64,000 nt of DNA from Euglena gracilis (GCA_039621445.1 CP154954.1:15271805-15335804), one strand, 5' to 3'. Shown: positions 1 to 11,330, numbered from the stretch's first letter. Notes: a model not told the origin generated them from the sequence alone. Numbers and translations: made by a program.

Positions 1-330
1 TGGTTTGGTGTCGCCGCCTTGTCTGCCATGTCGCGCCGGCGGGTGCCCAACGGGGGCAGCTCCGGGATCCACGACAGCTGGTGCAGGTCCTGAAGGGGGT
101 GCACCTGCGACGACGGGGCATTGAGGAGGGTTTTACTTGTGCCAAAGGTCTGTTGAAGACTGCTGCCATGGCAGTCCCCTCAGCAAGAATCCTTCCTTGC
201 TTCACGGATGCAGGAGCTGGCCTGAACAGCCAATGCAAATCAACTCTTTGGGGGGATCAGTGTGCTAGTGTGCTATGGGCTGCCTTGCTGTCGCCACCAA
301 GCACCTCTGGTCAGCCATGCCCTTGGGCCC

Positions 331-380
331 AGCATCGCCCAGCATCGCCCAGCATCGCCCAGCATCGCCCAGCATCGCCT
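331..380. repeat. 10-bp minisatellite AGCATCGCCC, array 1
   Basis: Five units. A second array of about six units is at 724-783. Confidence 0.95.
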
Positions 381-723
381 TTGGAGCCCTTGAAGGTGTA
401 CCTATAATGCCTGCTGCTTTTGCTCTAGCCCACTTTTGGCTACTTTTGGTCACCTTTGGTTGCTTTTTGCCCACTTTGACCACTTTTGACTGCTTTTTGA
501 CCACGTTTGCCCACGTTTGCTGCCTTTTGACCAATTTTGACTGCTTCTTGACCACTTTTGCTGCTTTTTGCCCACTTTTGCCCATTTACAACCACCTTGC
601 ATCTTTTTGATCACTTTTGCTGCTTTTTGACCCATAATGGCCAAAATGGATGTAAAACTGGAGCTTTGTGGGAAAATTATCCCAAAAGTGGTTCAATTCT
701 CCAAAATATATGCAAAAAAATGC

Positions 724-783
724 CAGCATCGCCCAGCATCGCCCAGCATCGCCCTGCATCGCCCAGCATCGCCCAGCATCATC
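724..783. repeat. 10-bp minisatellite AGCATCGCCC, array 2
   Basis: Six units with one TGCATCGCCC variant, same orientation as array 1. The 425-625 stretch between them is a degenerate CACTTTTGNC array with 10-12 base spacing. Confidence 0.95.
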
Positions 784-1379
784 AGAGGTGCTTGGTTGCC
801 ACGACCCTTGTTTGGGGAGGGGATGTAGTTTGGGTTCATTTTTCAAAAAAAAATCTAAAATTTTCCCCAGCCAGCATCCCCATTCTCCCAGAATTGGTGG
901 CAATGCTGTGGGGGCGAGTCGACCCACCTCCCCCCCCCCACCTCCCGGGTGGGGTCGACCCCCTCTCAAGAGGCTTTCCCGTTCTGCCCTGGGGGGGGGG
1001 GGGGGGAACCTGGTGGGGCCCTTGCCCCGGTGTCCCGATAACTTTGGGGGCAAGAAGAGAGAAAGACAGTTCCTACCCTAGCACCCCCAAGGCAAAACCT
1101 CGAAAGTTGTGCCCCAATAACCTGGCAGGGGGCAAGGTGAAAAGAATGATTCCATAATTGAGCACCACGCCACATTATTTATTATTTGTCAGAAGACCCC
1201 CCCCCCCGGGAGGGTGAGTGGTGGGTCGACCCTCCAGGCCGGAGGCCCGGGTTTGGGTTTCGGCGCAAAGCGCCGACAATTTTTTGGGTGGCCCGATTTT
1301 GGGTGGTCCCCCCCAGGGGGATCTGGAAACCACGTTTTCCCCCCCAAAAAAACTCAAAAAATTCAGGTTTAAAAATTGG

Positions 1380-1790
1380 TAGTTTTTAGGAGGGGGGTGA
1401 AAAAAACGAAAGTCAAAAACATTGGACCAAATTTTGGCACAGTCAAATTTTTCTGACATTTTTTTCCTGGGAATTTTTTGGATTTTCAATGGCATTTTTT
1501 TTGCTTCAAAAACCTCTCGAAATCAAAATTTTGAGAAAATGTTGAAATGGAAGCTGTAGAAAAATGGGGTTCTGGGGTACCTCCTATATGGTCCCAAAAT
1601 GGATCAAAAAATGCTGAAATGGGTCAAAAAAAAACACCCGGCGCCAAAGGCACCGGGAAAAATTGTGGGGGTACAAAAATTGGTGCTCCCGGAAATACGG
1701 GAAGAGGTGATAGGGGGGGGGGTCGACCCCCCCACCCACCACCCTGGCTGTTTGGCCGCTTCCCGTTCTGCCCTGCCCCCCCCCCTCCTG
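1380..1790. repeat. dispersed repeat with GGTCGACC core and GGCACCGGG hairpin
   Basis: 1,380-1,610 matches 42,055-42,290 (TTGGACCAAATTTTGGCACA; CCTCCTATATGG). 1,634-1,790 matches 38,495-38,690, 42,300-42,370 and 59,826-59,990 (TTGGTGCTCCCGGAAATACG; GGTCGACCCCCC; CCCGTTCTGCCCT). Confidence 0.75.
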
Positions 1791-2085
1791 AAGGTATGCT
1801 TAGAGTCCGGGCTGGTTCCAATCAGACTTCTTTCATACCCCCCTGGCCGGGGATTTTGGCTGCCCAAATAATATACCCCCCCCACCACACCCCAGAGAGG
1901 GAAATCGAGAAAGGCAGAAAATGCTCAATTTCTGTCCAAAAACATTTTGGCAAGAATGACCGGAACCAAAAATTTATGGCAACACCGATGTCAAAAATGA
2001 AATGCAGAAATTATGCAAAAAGTGCCCCCCTTTTGGGCGGGTCTGTTTGAGTTTGAAAAAATTGCCCAAATATCCCCCCCCCCCC

Positions 2086-2322
2086 GGAAACTGTCACCTG
2101 CAGGTTGGCCGGTATCAAGGGCCCTGACAACTTCCTAACATGACAGGTTGGCCGGTACCAAGGACCCTGACAGTTTCTTGGGTGGGACCCTGATAGTTTC
2201 CCGGGTCAGCTAGTACCGACTGGTACCGGGGACTCTGACTACTTCCTATGCTGACAGATTAGCCGGTAACGGGGGATCCTGACAGTTTCCCGGGCGGGAC
2301 CCTGACAGGTTCTCGGGCATAA
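2086..2322. repeat. degenerate tandem repeat, unit about 60-65 bp
   Basis: Recurring phrases GACAGGTTGGCCGGTACC, GACCCTGACAGTTTC and CCCGGGxGGGACCCTGA over about 235 bases. Confidence 0.65.
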
Positions 2323-2428
2323 CAGTTTCCTGGGGGGGAATGAATTTGCCCCAAAGAATTTGCCCCAAGTAATATATCCCCCCTGGCCCCCCGACTTTAA
2401 CTGCCCAAATGATGTGGGGGCACCACAC

Positions 2429-2554
2429 CGACTGCGGCGCCACCTTCGGGGTGGCCAGCACGACCGACGGCTGCGGCAGTGCCACGCTCGGCATCGTCAT
2501 CAGCGTGGTGGTCCGGAGCGGGCTGCTGCTGCTGGTAGCGTCCTCGTTCATCAC
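2429..2554 (-). CDS. exon, low-complexity Ser/Thr/Pro segment
   Basis: A CGCATCAG acceptor, 42 codons exactly, GTGTGG donor: VMNEDATSSSSPLRTTTLMT, MPSVALPQPSVVLATPKVAP, QS. The plus strand is also open and reads a hydrophobic stretch (LGIVISVVVRSGLLLLVASS), so the strand is not certain; splice signals favour minus. Confidence 0.35.
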
Positions 2555-3107
2555 CTGATGCGACCCGGGCAGGCCCTGGTGGGGGTGGCACTGTCCCTGA
2601 ATAGTGGGCCAGCCCCCGCACTTCCCAGGGCATCAGCAGGGCTCAACACAAAAAAGAATCCGGCTCCTTTTTCGCAACCAGTGAGGACCCCCCAGGGGGT
2701 CCAGCTCAGAGGCTGGAAAATTTGGGCTGGCTGGAAAAAGGCTGCTGGCTGGGTCCCAGCTCAAATTCAGTGCGACCTGGGGTCGAACCGGTGCCAAAAC
2801 ATCGAGACTGAAAAAAATTACCCCAAAAAATTGCCAATTGTGCCAAAAATCAATATTTATGCACATTTTTTGCCCTGGCCAGCCCAAACCCGAACCACCC
2901 ATTTTTTGCCCATTTTTGCCCACGCAAAAAAAAAGTGTTTTGTTCCCTCCCCCCTGTATGCAGGAATGTTTGCTGGCAAAAACGACTGTTTGAGGTGGGG
3001 GGTCAGTTGGCCGTGGACAGCTTGAGGGCAACCCTGACCCCACCCCCACCCCCAACCTCCTTCGTGCAAGGGAACACGTCCTTTCGGGGCTTTCCAGCCG
3101 ACAGCAC

Positions 3108-3222
3108 CATCCAGCTCCAGGCGGCAACCCTCGGTCCACCCCGGCCTGGGCAGCATCAGGATCCGGTTAGCCCGTGCGGCGACGGTGTCGGTGAACTCCG
3201 GGCTGGAGTCCCCAGCAGGGGC
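3108..3222 (-). CDS. exon downstream of the cyclase domain, unrecognised
   Basis: A CACCTCAG acceptor, 38 codons plus one base, GTGCTG donor. Reads APAGDSSPEFTDTVAARANR, ILMLPRPGWTEGCRLELD. GC-rich codon positions as in the cyclase exons. No family recognised. Confidence 0.5.
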
Positions 3223-3383
3223 CTGAGGTGTGCGTTGCTTGTGGACCGAACAAACGGCGCTGTGCTTCGAGGGAGGGGGGCAGTTATTTCTTGTTTTCTC
3301 CTGATCCCATTTAAAAAAAAACAACCAAAATGATATTATATGCATGCACATAATTTTAATTATACTAATATAATATTCATAAA

Positions 3384-4086
3384 CCCCCCCAAATATAAAA
3401 GGCAGCCCGAAACTACTGGGCCCCCCCCCCGGGGGGGGCCCAGTAGTTAATCCGGGGGGTCAAAATAGTTTTTTTGTGTTAATGATGGAATAGGGTTAGG
3501 TGCGCGACTTAGGGTTAGGGTTAGGCCTAACTTATAGACGGGTGTTCGGTGTACAAGTTAGGCCTAACCCTAAGCCTAAGTCGCGCACCTAACCCTATTC
3601 CATCATTAACGCAAAAAAATTACCTTGACCCCCCGGATTAACTACTGGGCCCCCCCCCGGGGGGGGCCCAGTAGTTTCGGGCTGCCATATAAAACCCCCC
3701 GGTTTTATATTTGGGCGGAAATTTCAAGACCCCGAGGGGGGTTTTATATTTGGGGGGGGTTATATTCGGTCGGAAAAATCAACTTCCCGGCGGGCTCCAG
3801 AAGTCACTTTTTCGGTCCAAAATCACAAATATGTCCACCCTTGGGGGTCCAAAAACTTCATTTTTCGGGCGAAGGAGCAATTTTCACATGTTTTTGGTGA
3901 AAATTGTTCCCAAATCTGCCAAAAATCACAATTTCGGGAGAGATTTTGTCGAAAAATTTTCCTTCCGGCGCTTCGTGCCGGAGGGGGGGGGGTTATATTC
4001 GGGCGGGATTTCAAAGTCCTCAGGGGGGGGTTATATTTGGGGGGGGGGGTTGTATTTGGGGGGGTTATATTTGGGGGGGGTTATAT
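3384..4086. mobile_element. G/C-capped foldback element with AAATATAA ends
   Basis: Left end AACCCCCCCAAATATAA and right end TTATATTTGGGGGGGGTTAT are inverted. Several TTATATTTGGGG and TTTTATATTTGGG copies lie inside (3,700-3,760; 4,010-4,080), with a GC hairpin CCGGC-GCTTCGT-GCCGG near 3,963. A 286-bp perfect-type palindrome is nested near its left end. No ORF. Confidence 0.6.
3401..3686. repeat. 286-bp palindrome containing TTAGGG repeats
   Basis: GGCAGCCCGAAACTACTGGG at 3,401 is matched by its inverse ending at 3,686. The arms remain complementary through GGATTAA/TTAATCC, ATGATGGAATAGGGTTAGG and its complement, down to a centre near 3,545. One arm carries TTAGGGTTAGGGTTAGG. Confidence 0.9.
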
Positions 4087-4370
4087 TATGTGAATAATAC
4101 AACTCTATTGCAATATCCTTTATTATAATTTTATCCAAAAAGAAGGGATTGACTTACAAAAGCGAACAAATTCAGCACAGAGAACGGGTGGCCTGCAACG
4201 ACACTCGGTTTTCAGGAACTCCGTCGGCCAACCGGAAATTCTTCGCTTTTTCGTACCATTGACGGGACGACCGCACGCCAACCTTTTCAGTTCGAGAGGA
4301 CCAAGCCGTGGGTCGCGTGGACCGGGCACCAACGAGGCCTCTGGGCCCTCGCCTCCGCCACCCCCACCAC

Positions 4371-4539
4371 GTTGAGGTCCCCCCGGTCGATGGTCTGTGC
4401 CCGCGGCGAGTGCCGCCCGATCATGATCTGCGAGCCGTGGGGCGTGCCGCAGCCACCACCCTGCGGCCGCACGGGACGGGGCCCGACCACCACCACGATG
4501 GCCAGCCGACCCCGCCAACGCCGACCTTGGCCAAGGCAC
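4371..4539 (-). CDS. exon downstream of the cyclase domain, unrecognised
   Basis: AACTGCAG acceptor, GTGGTG donor, 56 codons. Core RLAIVVVVGPRPVRPQGGGC, GTPHGSQIMIGRHSPRAQTI, DRGDLN. The hydrophobic IVVVV strand and GC-rich codons support coding, although another minus frame is also open. No family recognised. Confidence 0.45.
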
Positions 4540-4585
4540 CTGCAGTTGACCCCGAGAATTTCACGCTTTGGCGATTTAAAGCCAT

Positions 4586-4740
4586 GCCATTTTAGGCCAC
4601 TTTAGGCCATTTTAGGCCTTTTTAGGCTGTTTTATGCCATTTCAGGCCATTTTCGGCCATTTTCGGCCATTTTCGGCCATTTTCGGCCATTTTAGACCAT
4701 TTTAGACCGTTTTAGATCATTTTTGAACATTTTAATCAAT
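4586..4740. repeat. 10-bp minisatellite TTTTAGGCCA / TTTTCGGCCA
   Basis: About fifteen degenerate units. Same unit as at 6,617 and 8,214. Confidence 0.9.
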
Positions 4741-5003
4741 TCCAGCTGTGGGTGACTGCTCCTGGCCGATGGAGCCCCAGCGGACGAATGCCAGGCATTG
4801 CTTTGAGCTGGTGAGAAGATCTACTTGGGGCGTGTACCTGAGATTGGTTGCCCGTTGAGGTTCCTTGATGTCTGGGGGTTTTGTTGCCTAAAGCTCCTTT
4901 TTGACCTCACTTCTTTAAAAACTCTGTATATTAACGACAAAATACCCACCACCGGCCATCAGAAGCAAATGTTGTTTTGGGGTTGAGGTTACTGGACAAC
5001 TCC

Positions 5004-5005
<2 letters not shown>

Positions 5006-5048
<43 letters not shown>
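5006..5048. repeat. CA microsatellite
   Basis: About 21 CA repeats, followed by CACAAC/ACACAAC degenerate repeats to about 5,120. Confidence 0.95.
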
Positions 5049-5049
<1 letters not shown>

Positions 5050-5135
5050 CCCTCACAACATACACATGACACCACACTCACAAAACATACATAGCACAAC
5101 ACACACAACACAAACACAACGCGTGTCACTGCCAC

Positions 5136-5295
5136 ATCCCCTGGCTGTGATGAGGATCGGGGCCACGCTGCTCCCGGGCGGCGGGGCGAAGATGTACCGC
5201 TTCTGCCGGCTGTTGATCTCCTGCACCAGCGTGGCGATGTCGGACAGCCCCAGCCGCTCCAGCTGGAGGAGGCAGCCCATGGCAGACCGTCCCCT
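5136..5295 (-). CDS. exon downstream of the cyclase domain, unrecognised
   Basis: A TTGGGCCAG acceptor, 53 codons plus one base. Reads RGRSAMGCLLQLERLGLSDI, ATLVQEINSRQKRYIFAPPP, GSSVAPILITARG. Strongly protein-like with GC-rich third positions, as in the cyclase exons, and a helix-strand pattern. The donor is GTGGCA. Same strand as the cyclase and 7 kb downstream. No family recognised. Confidence 0.6.
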
Positions 5296-5416
5296 CTGGC
5301 CCAAGCCAGGCATCCTTGTCAAACAGCTGCCATTTACGGGGGGGGGGGTGTCTGTGTGTGTATTCGGGTGCGTGGCTGTAAGTGTGTTGTGTGTGGGGGG
5401 GGGGTGCCTTTGGCGG

Positions 5417-5475
5417 CACATCTCGCACTTAAGCATTTTTATTTGTCGATGTGCGCAACTGCGCACATCGACATC
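5417..5475. repeat. inverted-repeat partner, left
   Basis: GGCACATCTCGCACTTAAGC followed by the palindrome GATGTGCGCAACTGCGCACATC. Its reverse complement is at 8,965-9,022. Further GTGCGCAAATGCGCACA-like palindromes lie between them (5,760-5,940; 8,395-8,445). Confidence 0.65.
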
Positions 5476-6616
5476 TTTTATGAAAATAACAAGATATGAC
5501 CCCAAAAACCCAAAAATGTAAGCAGGATGTGATGCGGTGCCCCAGGATGCCGAGATGAAATCGGAGACTTTGGCAAATAGGGTGCCTAAGAGCAGGTGTC
5601 AACGCAGCATATAATATACACAACACCCAGTAGATGTGTTTAGAACCGTGCAATGGCTGTCTCATTAACTTATGATATTGATTTAACGATTTGGTGAGGG
5701 GTGCCTAAGCCTGAAGCGGTACCCCGAAACTTGGCAGTGTGAGAAATTGGTGGTGGTTGTGAGCAAATGCGCAAATGGACGGTGTGCGCAAATGTGCACA
5801 CTGAACTTTGTGCAGCTGTGAAAAATGCAATGTGTTCCAGCCGAAATTGATGTGTTTGTAAAATTGTACAAGTGGTTGGTTTGTGCAAATGGAAAACAGA
5901 CTTTTTGGTCGGTTTGCGCATCTGCGCACACCAACCTCTTGTGTAACTTAACGTAACTTAACACACGTACCATTTAGAGGGTGTGGCACCACTGCAGTTT
6001 GGAAATCCTTAAGTGCAAGATATTTTGTGGAATTTAAACACAATAGAATGACCAGCCTGCGGGCCTGAATTTGGGCATCGGCAATTGAAGCTGTGAAAAA
6101 AACATTTCTTAGCCCCTGAAACATCAAAATAAACAAACATTTTCAGGTTTCATCCTGAAAAACTTAGTTTAGAAAGGCCCTTCACCCCCAGTATTTTAGT
6201 CCGAAAATGAGGCACAGTTCATTGGCTGAAAATGGATGTGTCTGATGAATTGAAAATCCCTGTGTTCATGGGGCCATATACACACTGACAAACTTCATTT
6301 CACCTTCTCGGACAAACCTTACAACACCAGCCTCAACAATCTGCTCTTCTTTTGTTTCCATCCTTCTCTTGTCTCAGAGGCCCTTGTTTGCCAAGGCTTC
6401 AAAGTTAAAAGTAATTCTGGTTACCATTTTTGGTTGATGGGCGCGTTTGCGCACACCAACCACCCAAACATACCAGCAGTATTCAAAAGAGGAGGCCCAG
6501 CACCACAGGAATACAAGGGAGGTAATATCACATTATTGTCACATTCATTTTCCAGCTCCAAACCATTGGAGGCTCTTGGTTGGTTTCAGGCACCTATAGT
6601 CAAGCCCAAAAATTTC

Positions 6617-6702
6617 CTCATTTTAGGCCATTTTAGGCCATTTTGGGCCATTTTAGGCCATTTAAGGCCATTTTAGGCCATTTTAGGCCATTTTAAGGTA
6701 TA
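6617..6702. repeat. 10-bp minisatellite TTTTAGGCCA
   Basis: About eight units, flanked by CACCTATAG on the left and TATAGGTGG on the right, i.e. by inverted 9-mers. Confidence 0.9.
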
Positions 6703-7139
6703 GGTGGGGGTTCTGAAAATCATATTTTTTCGTTATTTTTGTCCCGAAAACTGTATCATAACGTGTGCAAACCTTCTCTTATTCAGTTATAACATGTACA
6801 TCCAAAAAAGCATGCAAAATTCATGAACACTGGATCAAAACCATGGGAAGCTCAACAAATCTTAATTCATTCCCATTACAGGAATTCTGAACAGCAAGAA
6901 TTTATGGCAGTGAAAATTTTCCAGAAAAAAAAAGTTAAAAAATTTATTTGCACTACCAAAAAAGCGCTGGTTTTTTGTATTTTGTTAAATCTACACCATT
7001 TTGCGGGATATCGCAACAAGAAATCACTTTTTCGAAAGATGATGCTGTTGCCTGGTGAAATTCAATTTGATTTTGGCATTGTTTTAGCCATTTGGGAGAG
7101 GGTGGCAGAGATCAAAAGGCAAAGCTGAGATCAATTCCT

Positions 7140-7915
7140 CTTCTCCATGTTTGTTTTCCCCTTTGGGGAAACTTAATACTGAAAAGAAAACCCTCTGAAC
7201 AAGTTATAAATAGGAGAGAATAATACACTAACCACACCCAAACACCATAATATATATCGTTTGATATAACCAATTCGTAAAAAAAAAATACTTCTATAAC
7301 ATTATTATTATCTTTATAATAAAAACATTATTATTATCTTTCACAAAAAAAATCGTAGTATCAAATCATAGTATCATCATATCATTCATTTCTTTATGAT
7401 GATAAATATTTAAAGAATAATTATTAAGATCCATAATATAAACAAAAAATTTACTCCCAAAACAATAAAATGTGAAATATATGAACCTAATCCTGTACCT
7501 ATTTATCAATAAAAGATTTCATATTCTATCATATTTTATTTTTTTCATGTTCAATTTTATCATATTCATATATTTTATTATACTCAATTTTATTAATAAT
7601 ATGATTTAAGGTGGTCATAATAATAGTTATTAACAATTACATATTATATCAACACTATTTTTACTTAATATATATTTATCAATTTCAATTTCTACACAGC
7701 ATTATATGTCAACTTCTATATTATATATATGTATATAATTTAAACTAAAATTGTATAAAAACATGTGTTATTTGTATTATTAAATATTACATTGAAAATT
7801 GATAATAATAATAATAAAATATAAAATAGATAAACATATAAATATAAATATAGAAAATATACATTAATAAAATTGATAATAATAATAATTACGCTTTTTT
7901 CTGTCTTTTCCCCCG
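7140..7915. other. AT-rich spacer
   Basis: About 770 bases of very A/T-rich sequence with ATA/AAT runs. No exon. A following frame (7,975-8,235, plus strand) is open and may be coding (contains FKIQLPKGWGLWIWGLMLLL), but it has no clear splice signals. Confidence 0.7.
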
Positions 7916-8213
7916 TGCTTCAAAACTTGCACTGTTTCATTATTTGTGAAACAGACATCGTTCCACACCGAAAAAAGATGGGAGTAAGAAAAAATACTTC
8001 TGTCCAAACCTTCAAAATTCAGCTACCAAAAGGTTGGGGACTGTGGATTTGGGGACTGATGCTATTATTAGTTGGGACAAAAAAATGGGCCTTGTGGGGC
8101 TGTACTCCTCTACCAAATCCACTGTTCGCCGTCCACATTGACAAAAGACACCGAAAGTCATTGCCTGAATGGCTTCAGTTGTTCACAAAAAAAATTATTG
8201 TGCAACAGAATTT

Positions 8214-8366
8214 TTCCCATTTTAGGCCATTTTAGGCCATTTTAGGCCATTTTAGGCCATTTTAGGCCATTTTAGGGGACCCCCACCTATAGGGGGTCAA
8301 AAAGTCATTTTAGGCCATTTTAGGCCATTTTAGGCCATTTTAGGCCATTTTAGGCCATTTTAGCTA
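8214..8366. repeat. 10-bp minisatellite TTTTAGGCCA, two half-arrays
   Basis: Six units, then GGGGACCCCCACCTATAGGG, then six more units. The flanks contain CACCTATAG and its inverse TATAGGTG, shared with the array at 6,617. Confidence 0.9.
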
Positions 8367-8964
8367 TAGGTGCCTGGTTGGTTTCAAAGTGGTCGGTGTG
8401 CACAAATGCGTACATCGTCCATGCGCGTATTTGCGCACACCGACATCATTTATTCATTTATGCTGTTGTATGGGTTCCATGGAGCCTTGAACAGCAGTGG
8501 GGCATTGATGGGCAACTTGCCACCAAATTCAACAGGTTCTGCATCCCCCTCATCAACCCCCAGAGGCAGAATTCTCGAAAATTCCATTGTTTATGTGGCA
8601 TGTGCACTTCCACTCCTTTCGTGGCCAACTTCCAAAACCTCCATAACGTGCCGCAAAACTTCAGAAAGCAAGTAAAGGAGTGGACCTGCCACCCCACCTC
8701 CAGAGCACCACCTGGCGCTGGCAGTTGTCACACAGGGAATGGGAGGAGGTGGTACTGGGGTTTTGTATTTGTCGGTGTTTTTTATCGTTTTTGGGGGTAG
8801 GTCCGGGGGTTTTCGTGGCATTTCGACTGCAAAAAAAAACAGCAGAAAAAACACGTAATTCCTGGAAGAGCCGGGGCCAACATTGATAACTCGCCCATAT
8901 TCTGTCCAACCCTGGTCCCTCTCACTCTGACCCCTTGTAACGCCAGAGCTCAAAGTGGTTTTTG

Positions 8965-9022
8965 GTCGGTTTGTGCTAATGCACACATCGAAAAAAAGCT
9001 TAAGTGCGAGATGTGCTGCCTA
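8965..9022. repeat. inverted-repeat partner, right
   Basis: GGTTTGTGCTAATGCACACATC and GCTTAAGTGCGAGATGTGCTGCC, the inverse of 5,417-5,475, again immediately next to a TG-type microsatellite. Confidence 0.65.
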
Positions 9023-9024
9023 AA

Positions 9025-9680
<656 letters not shown>

Positions 9681-9689
9681 CTACTGGGC

Positions 9690-9880
9690 AGTACAGCTGA
9701 CGTTGGCACTTGATGTTTGGAACAGAGAAGCAGTCGAGACCCCAAGTGACAGACCACTGGCCTCAGCGGTGTCCCCTCGGGCTCTGGCGGCCACCGGCTG
9801 GCTGGGGGGTTTCCATCGTCTGAGGCATGGTGTCCTTGTTTACAATGTGAAGGCAGGGTAGCCCACAAGCAGGACAGTGG
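9690..9880 (-). other. non-repetitive GC-balanced segment, possible exon
   Basis: About 190 bases between the TG array and G-rich sequence, open in two minus frames (one contains PQTMETPQPAGGRQS). Composition resembles exons, but I could not fix splice sites. Possible exon of the downstream part of the gene. Confidence 0.25.
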
Positions 9881-10236
9881 GGGGACCAGAGGGAGGACCT
9901 GGGATGGCCGGGTTGGGGTTGGTCGGGAGCACAGATTCACTCATTGTCCCCCCCCTGTCCTGTGTACACTGTGGCCCTTTTGTCTGTGTTTGTGGAGGTG
10001 GCCGGAGCTTGGCGGGTCTTACCTAGTTGTTTACTCTGCTGGGTACCAAGCGCCCGCCAAGCCAGCCAAGCACGTACTCCCCAGGGGGCATTTTCTCCGG
10101 GCCTAAAACTACCTTTCTTGAATGCCCACCGTCACATGACCCCCCCGGGGAGCGGCCACACCGGCGGTGAATGAATCGGGGCTTCTGGCCAGGAATCCTG
10201 GGGAGGGGGGTCGCGCCGGGGCAGCCCCGGGCAGAC

Positions 10237-10329
10237 GTCGTGCTCCCCCGCCCCTTTCAGCGGCAGCTTGGCCCGGAACGTGCACGGCCGGCGGCCCCTG
10301 CCGACCCTGTTCTGGAACACGGGGTCCGG
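10237..10329 (-). CDS. exon downstream of the cyclase domain, unrecognised
   Basis: Exactly 31 codons in phase 0: PDPVFQNRVGRGRRPCTFRA then KLPLKGAGEHD, with a GTCTGC donor. The intron in front ends AAAAGAAG, the same inverted-repeat 3' end as at 31,226. Very basic segment, perhaps a tail or linker after the cyclase domain. No family recognised. Confidence 0.5.
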
Positions 10330-10885
10330 CTTCTTTTCAAGACCCGGAGGGAAGGGAGGTCCCCCAACAACCCACCCACCCACCCAGGGTGGTGTGGGAC
10401 CCCAAGGGGGATCCCCCAAAAAAATCAGGCCGTCTGAGTCAATTTTCCAGCGCTTCGAATACGAGGCCCCTGACCTGGGGACCCCCCCTCGGGGGTCCAG
10501 CTCAGGGTCCTCCCCACCCAACCCCCCTCCATGGTATTTTTTTTAAAAGCACCTTCAAGAACATCAAAAAAAACTCTTAAAAACGCCTTAAGAATTTTGG
10601 CCAAAATGCCTTAAAAATCTTAGACAACAAAAAAAACGGGGAAAAAATTCGGAAATTTTTTTGAAACTTGAGTCGAAAATGAAGCCGCAGAATTTCGGCA
10701 AAAAACCAAGGTACCTTGGAGGGGGAAAATTATTTCTGGCATCGCTGGAACATTGTCCATCCAAAAAAAATGGGTCGCAGGAGGGCTCTGAGGCCGCGGA
10801 ACGAAAGCTTCCCAAACAAAGGTTCCCCCGAACCAGCCTGTCTGCCCCCGTGGGCAGGCAAGGACAGTCATCCCCAGTTTTTGGT

Positions 10886-10990
10886 CTCCGGTGGGGTCCG
10901 GTGGGATCCGGTGGGGTCCGGCGGGGTCCGGTGGGATCCGGTGGGATCCGGTGGGATCCGGTGGGATCCGGTGGGGTTCCGGTGGGTTGC
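10886..10990. repeat. 10-bp minisatellite GGATCCGGTG, array 1
   Basis: About ten units of GGATCCGGTG/GGGTCCGGTG. It is open on both strands (Gly-Ile-Arg-Trp-Asp-Pro type), which is a repeat artefact. Confidence 0.9.
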
Positions 10991-11129
10991 CTTGGGGAGG
11001 GGATCGGGAATTCATCAATTATTAAATTTCAATAAAACAGCATTTTGGGTGAATTTGGTCATTTTCGGTGTTTTTGGCCCAAATCACCTGGTTTTGCCAG
11101 CAGATCTTATCAAAAATGTACCAATGGTC

Positions 11130-11330
11130 ACCGAATCTGTGCACAAAATGGCCAAGAATGGCCAAAAGGGGGCAAAAGGTGGATAAAAAGCAGTCAGAAG
11201 TGGCCTAAAATGGACACAAATGTGAAAAAAATAGCCAGAAGCAGCCAAAAATGGTCTAAATTGCCAAATACAGCCCACGGTGGTCAAAAGTGGTCCAAAG
11301 TGGAAAATAAAAATCGCCAAAAAGGCAAAA
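11130..11330. repeat. degenerate GTGGTCAAAAGTGGCC-type array
   Basis: A series of AAAATGGCC / AAAAGTGG phrases at 10-12 base spacing. It is the reverse-complement style of the array at 425-625. Confidence 0.6.

Noticed and set aside
331-783. AGCATCGCCC arrays as a CRISPR-like array
   Set aside because: Units are 10 bp, head to tail, without spacers, in a eukaryotic setting.
3506-3526. TTAGGG repeats as a chromosome end
   Set aside because: Only three units inside a palindrome with unique-type sequence continuing on both sides.
4123-4290. Possible GPS-like segment (WPTEFLKTECRC) suggesting a polycystin-type receptor
   Set aside because: Only a loose Trp/Cys pattern, in a different frame from the better exon next to it, with no other polycystin or adhesion-receptor domain nearby.
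10886-11035. Asp-Pro-Val-Gly-Ser-Gly repeat protein
   Set aside because: Open on both strands because the 10-bp unit contains no stop; a minisatellite artefact.
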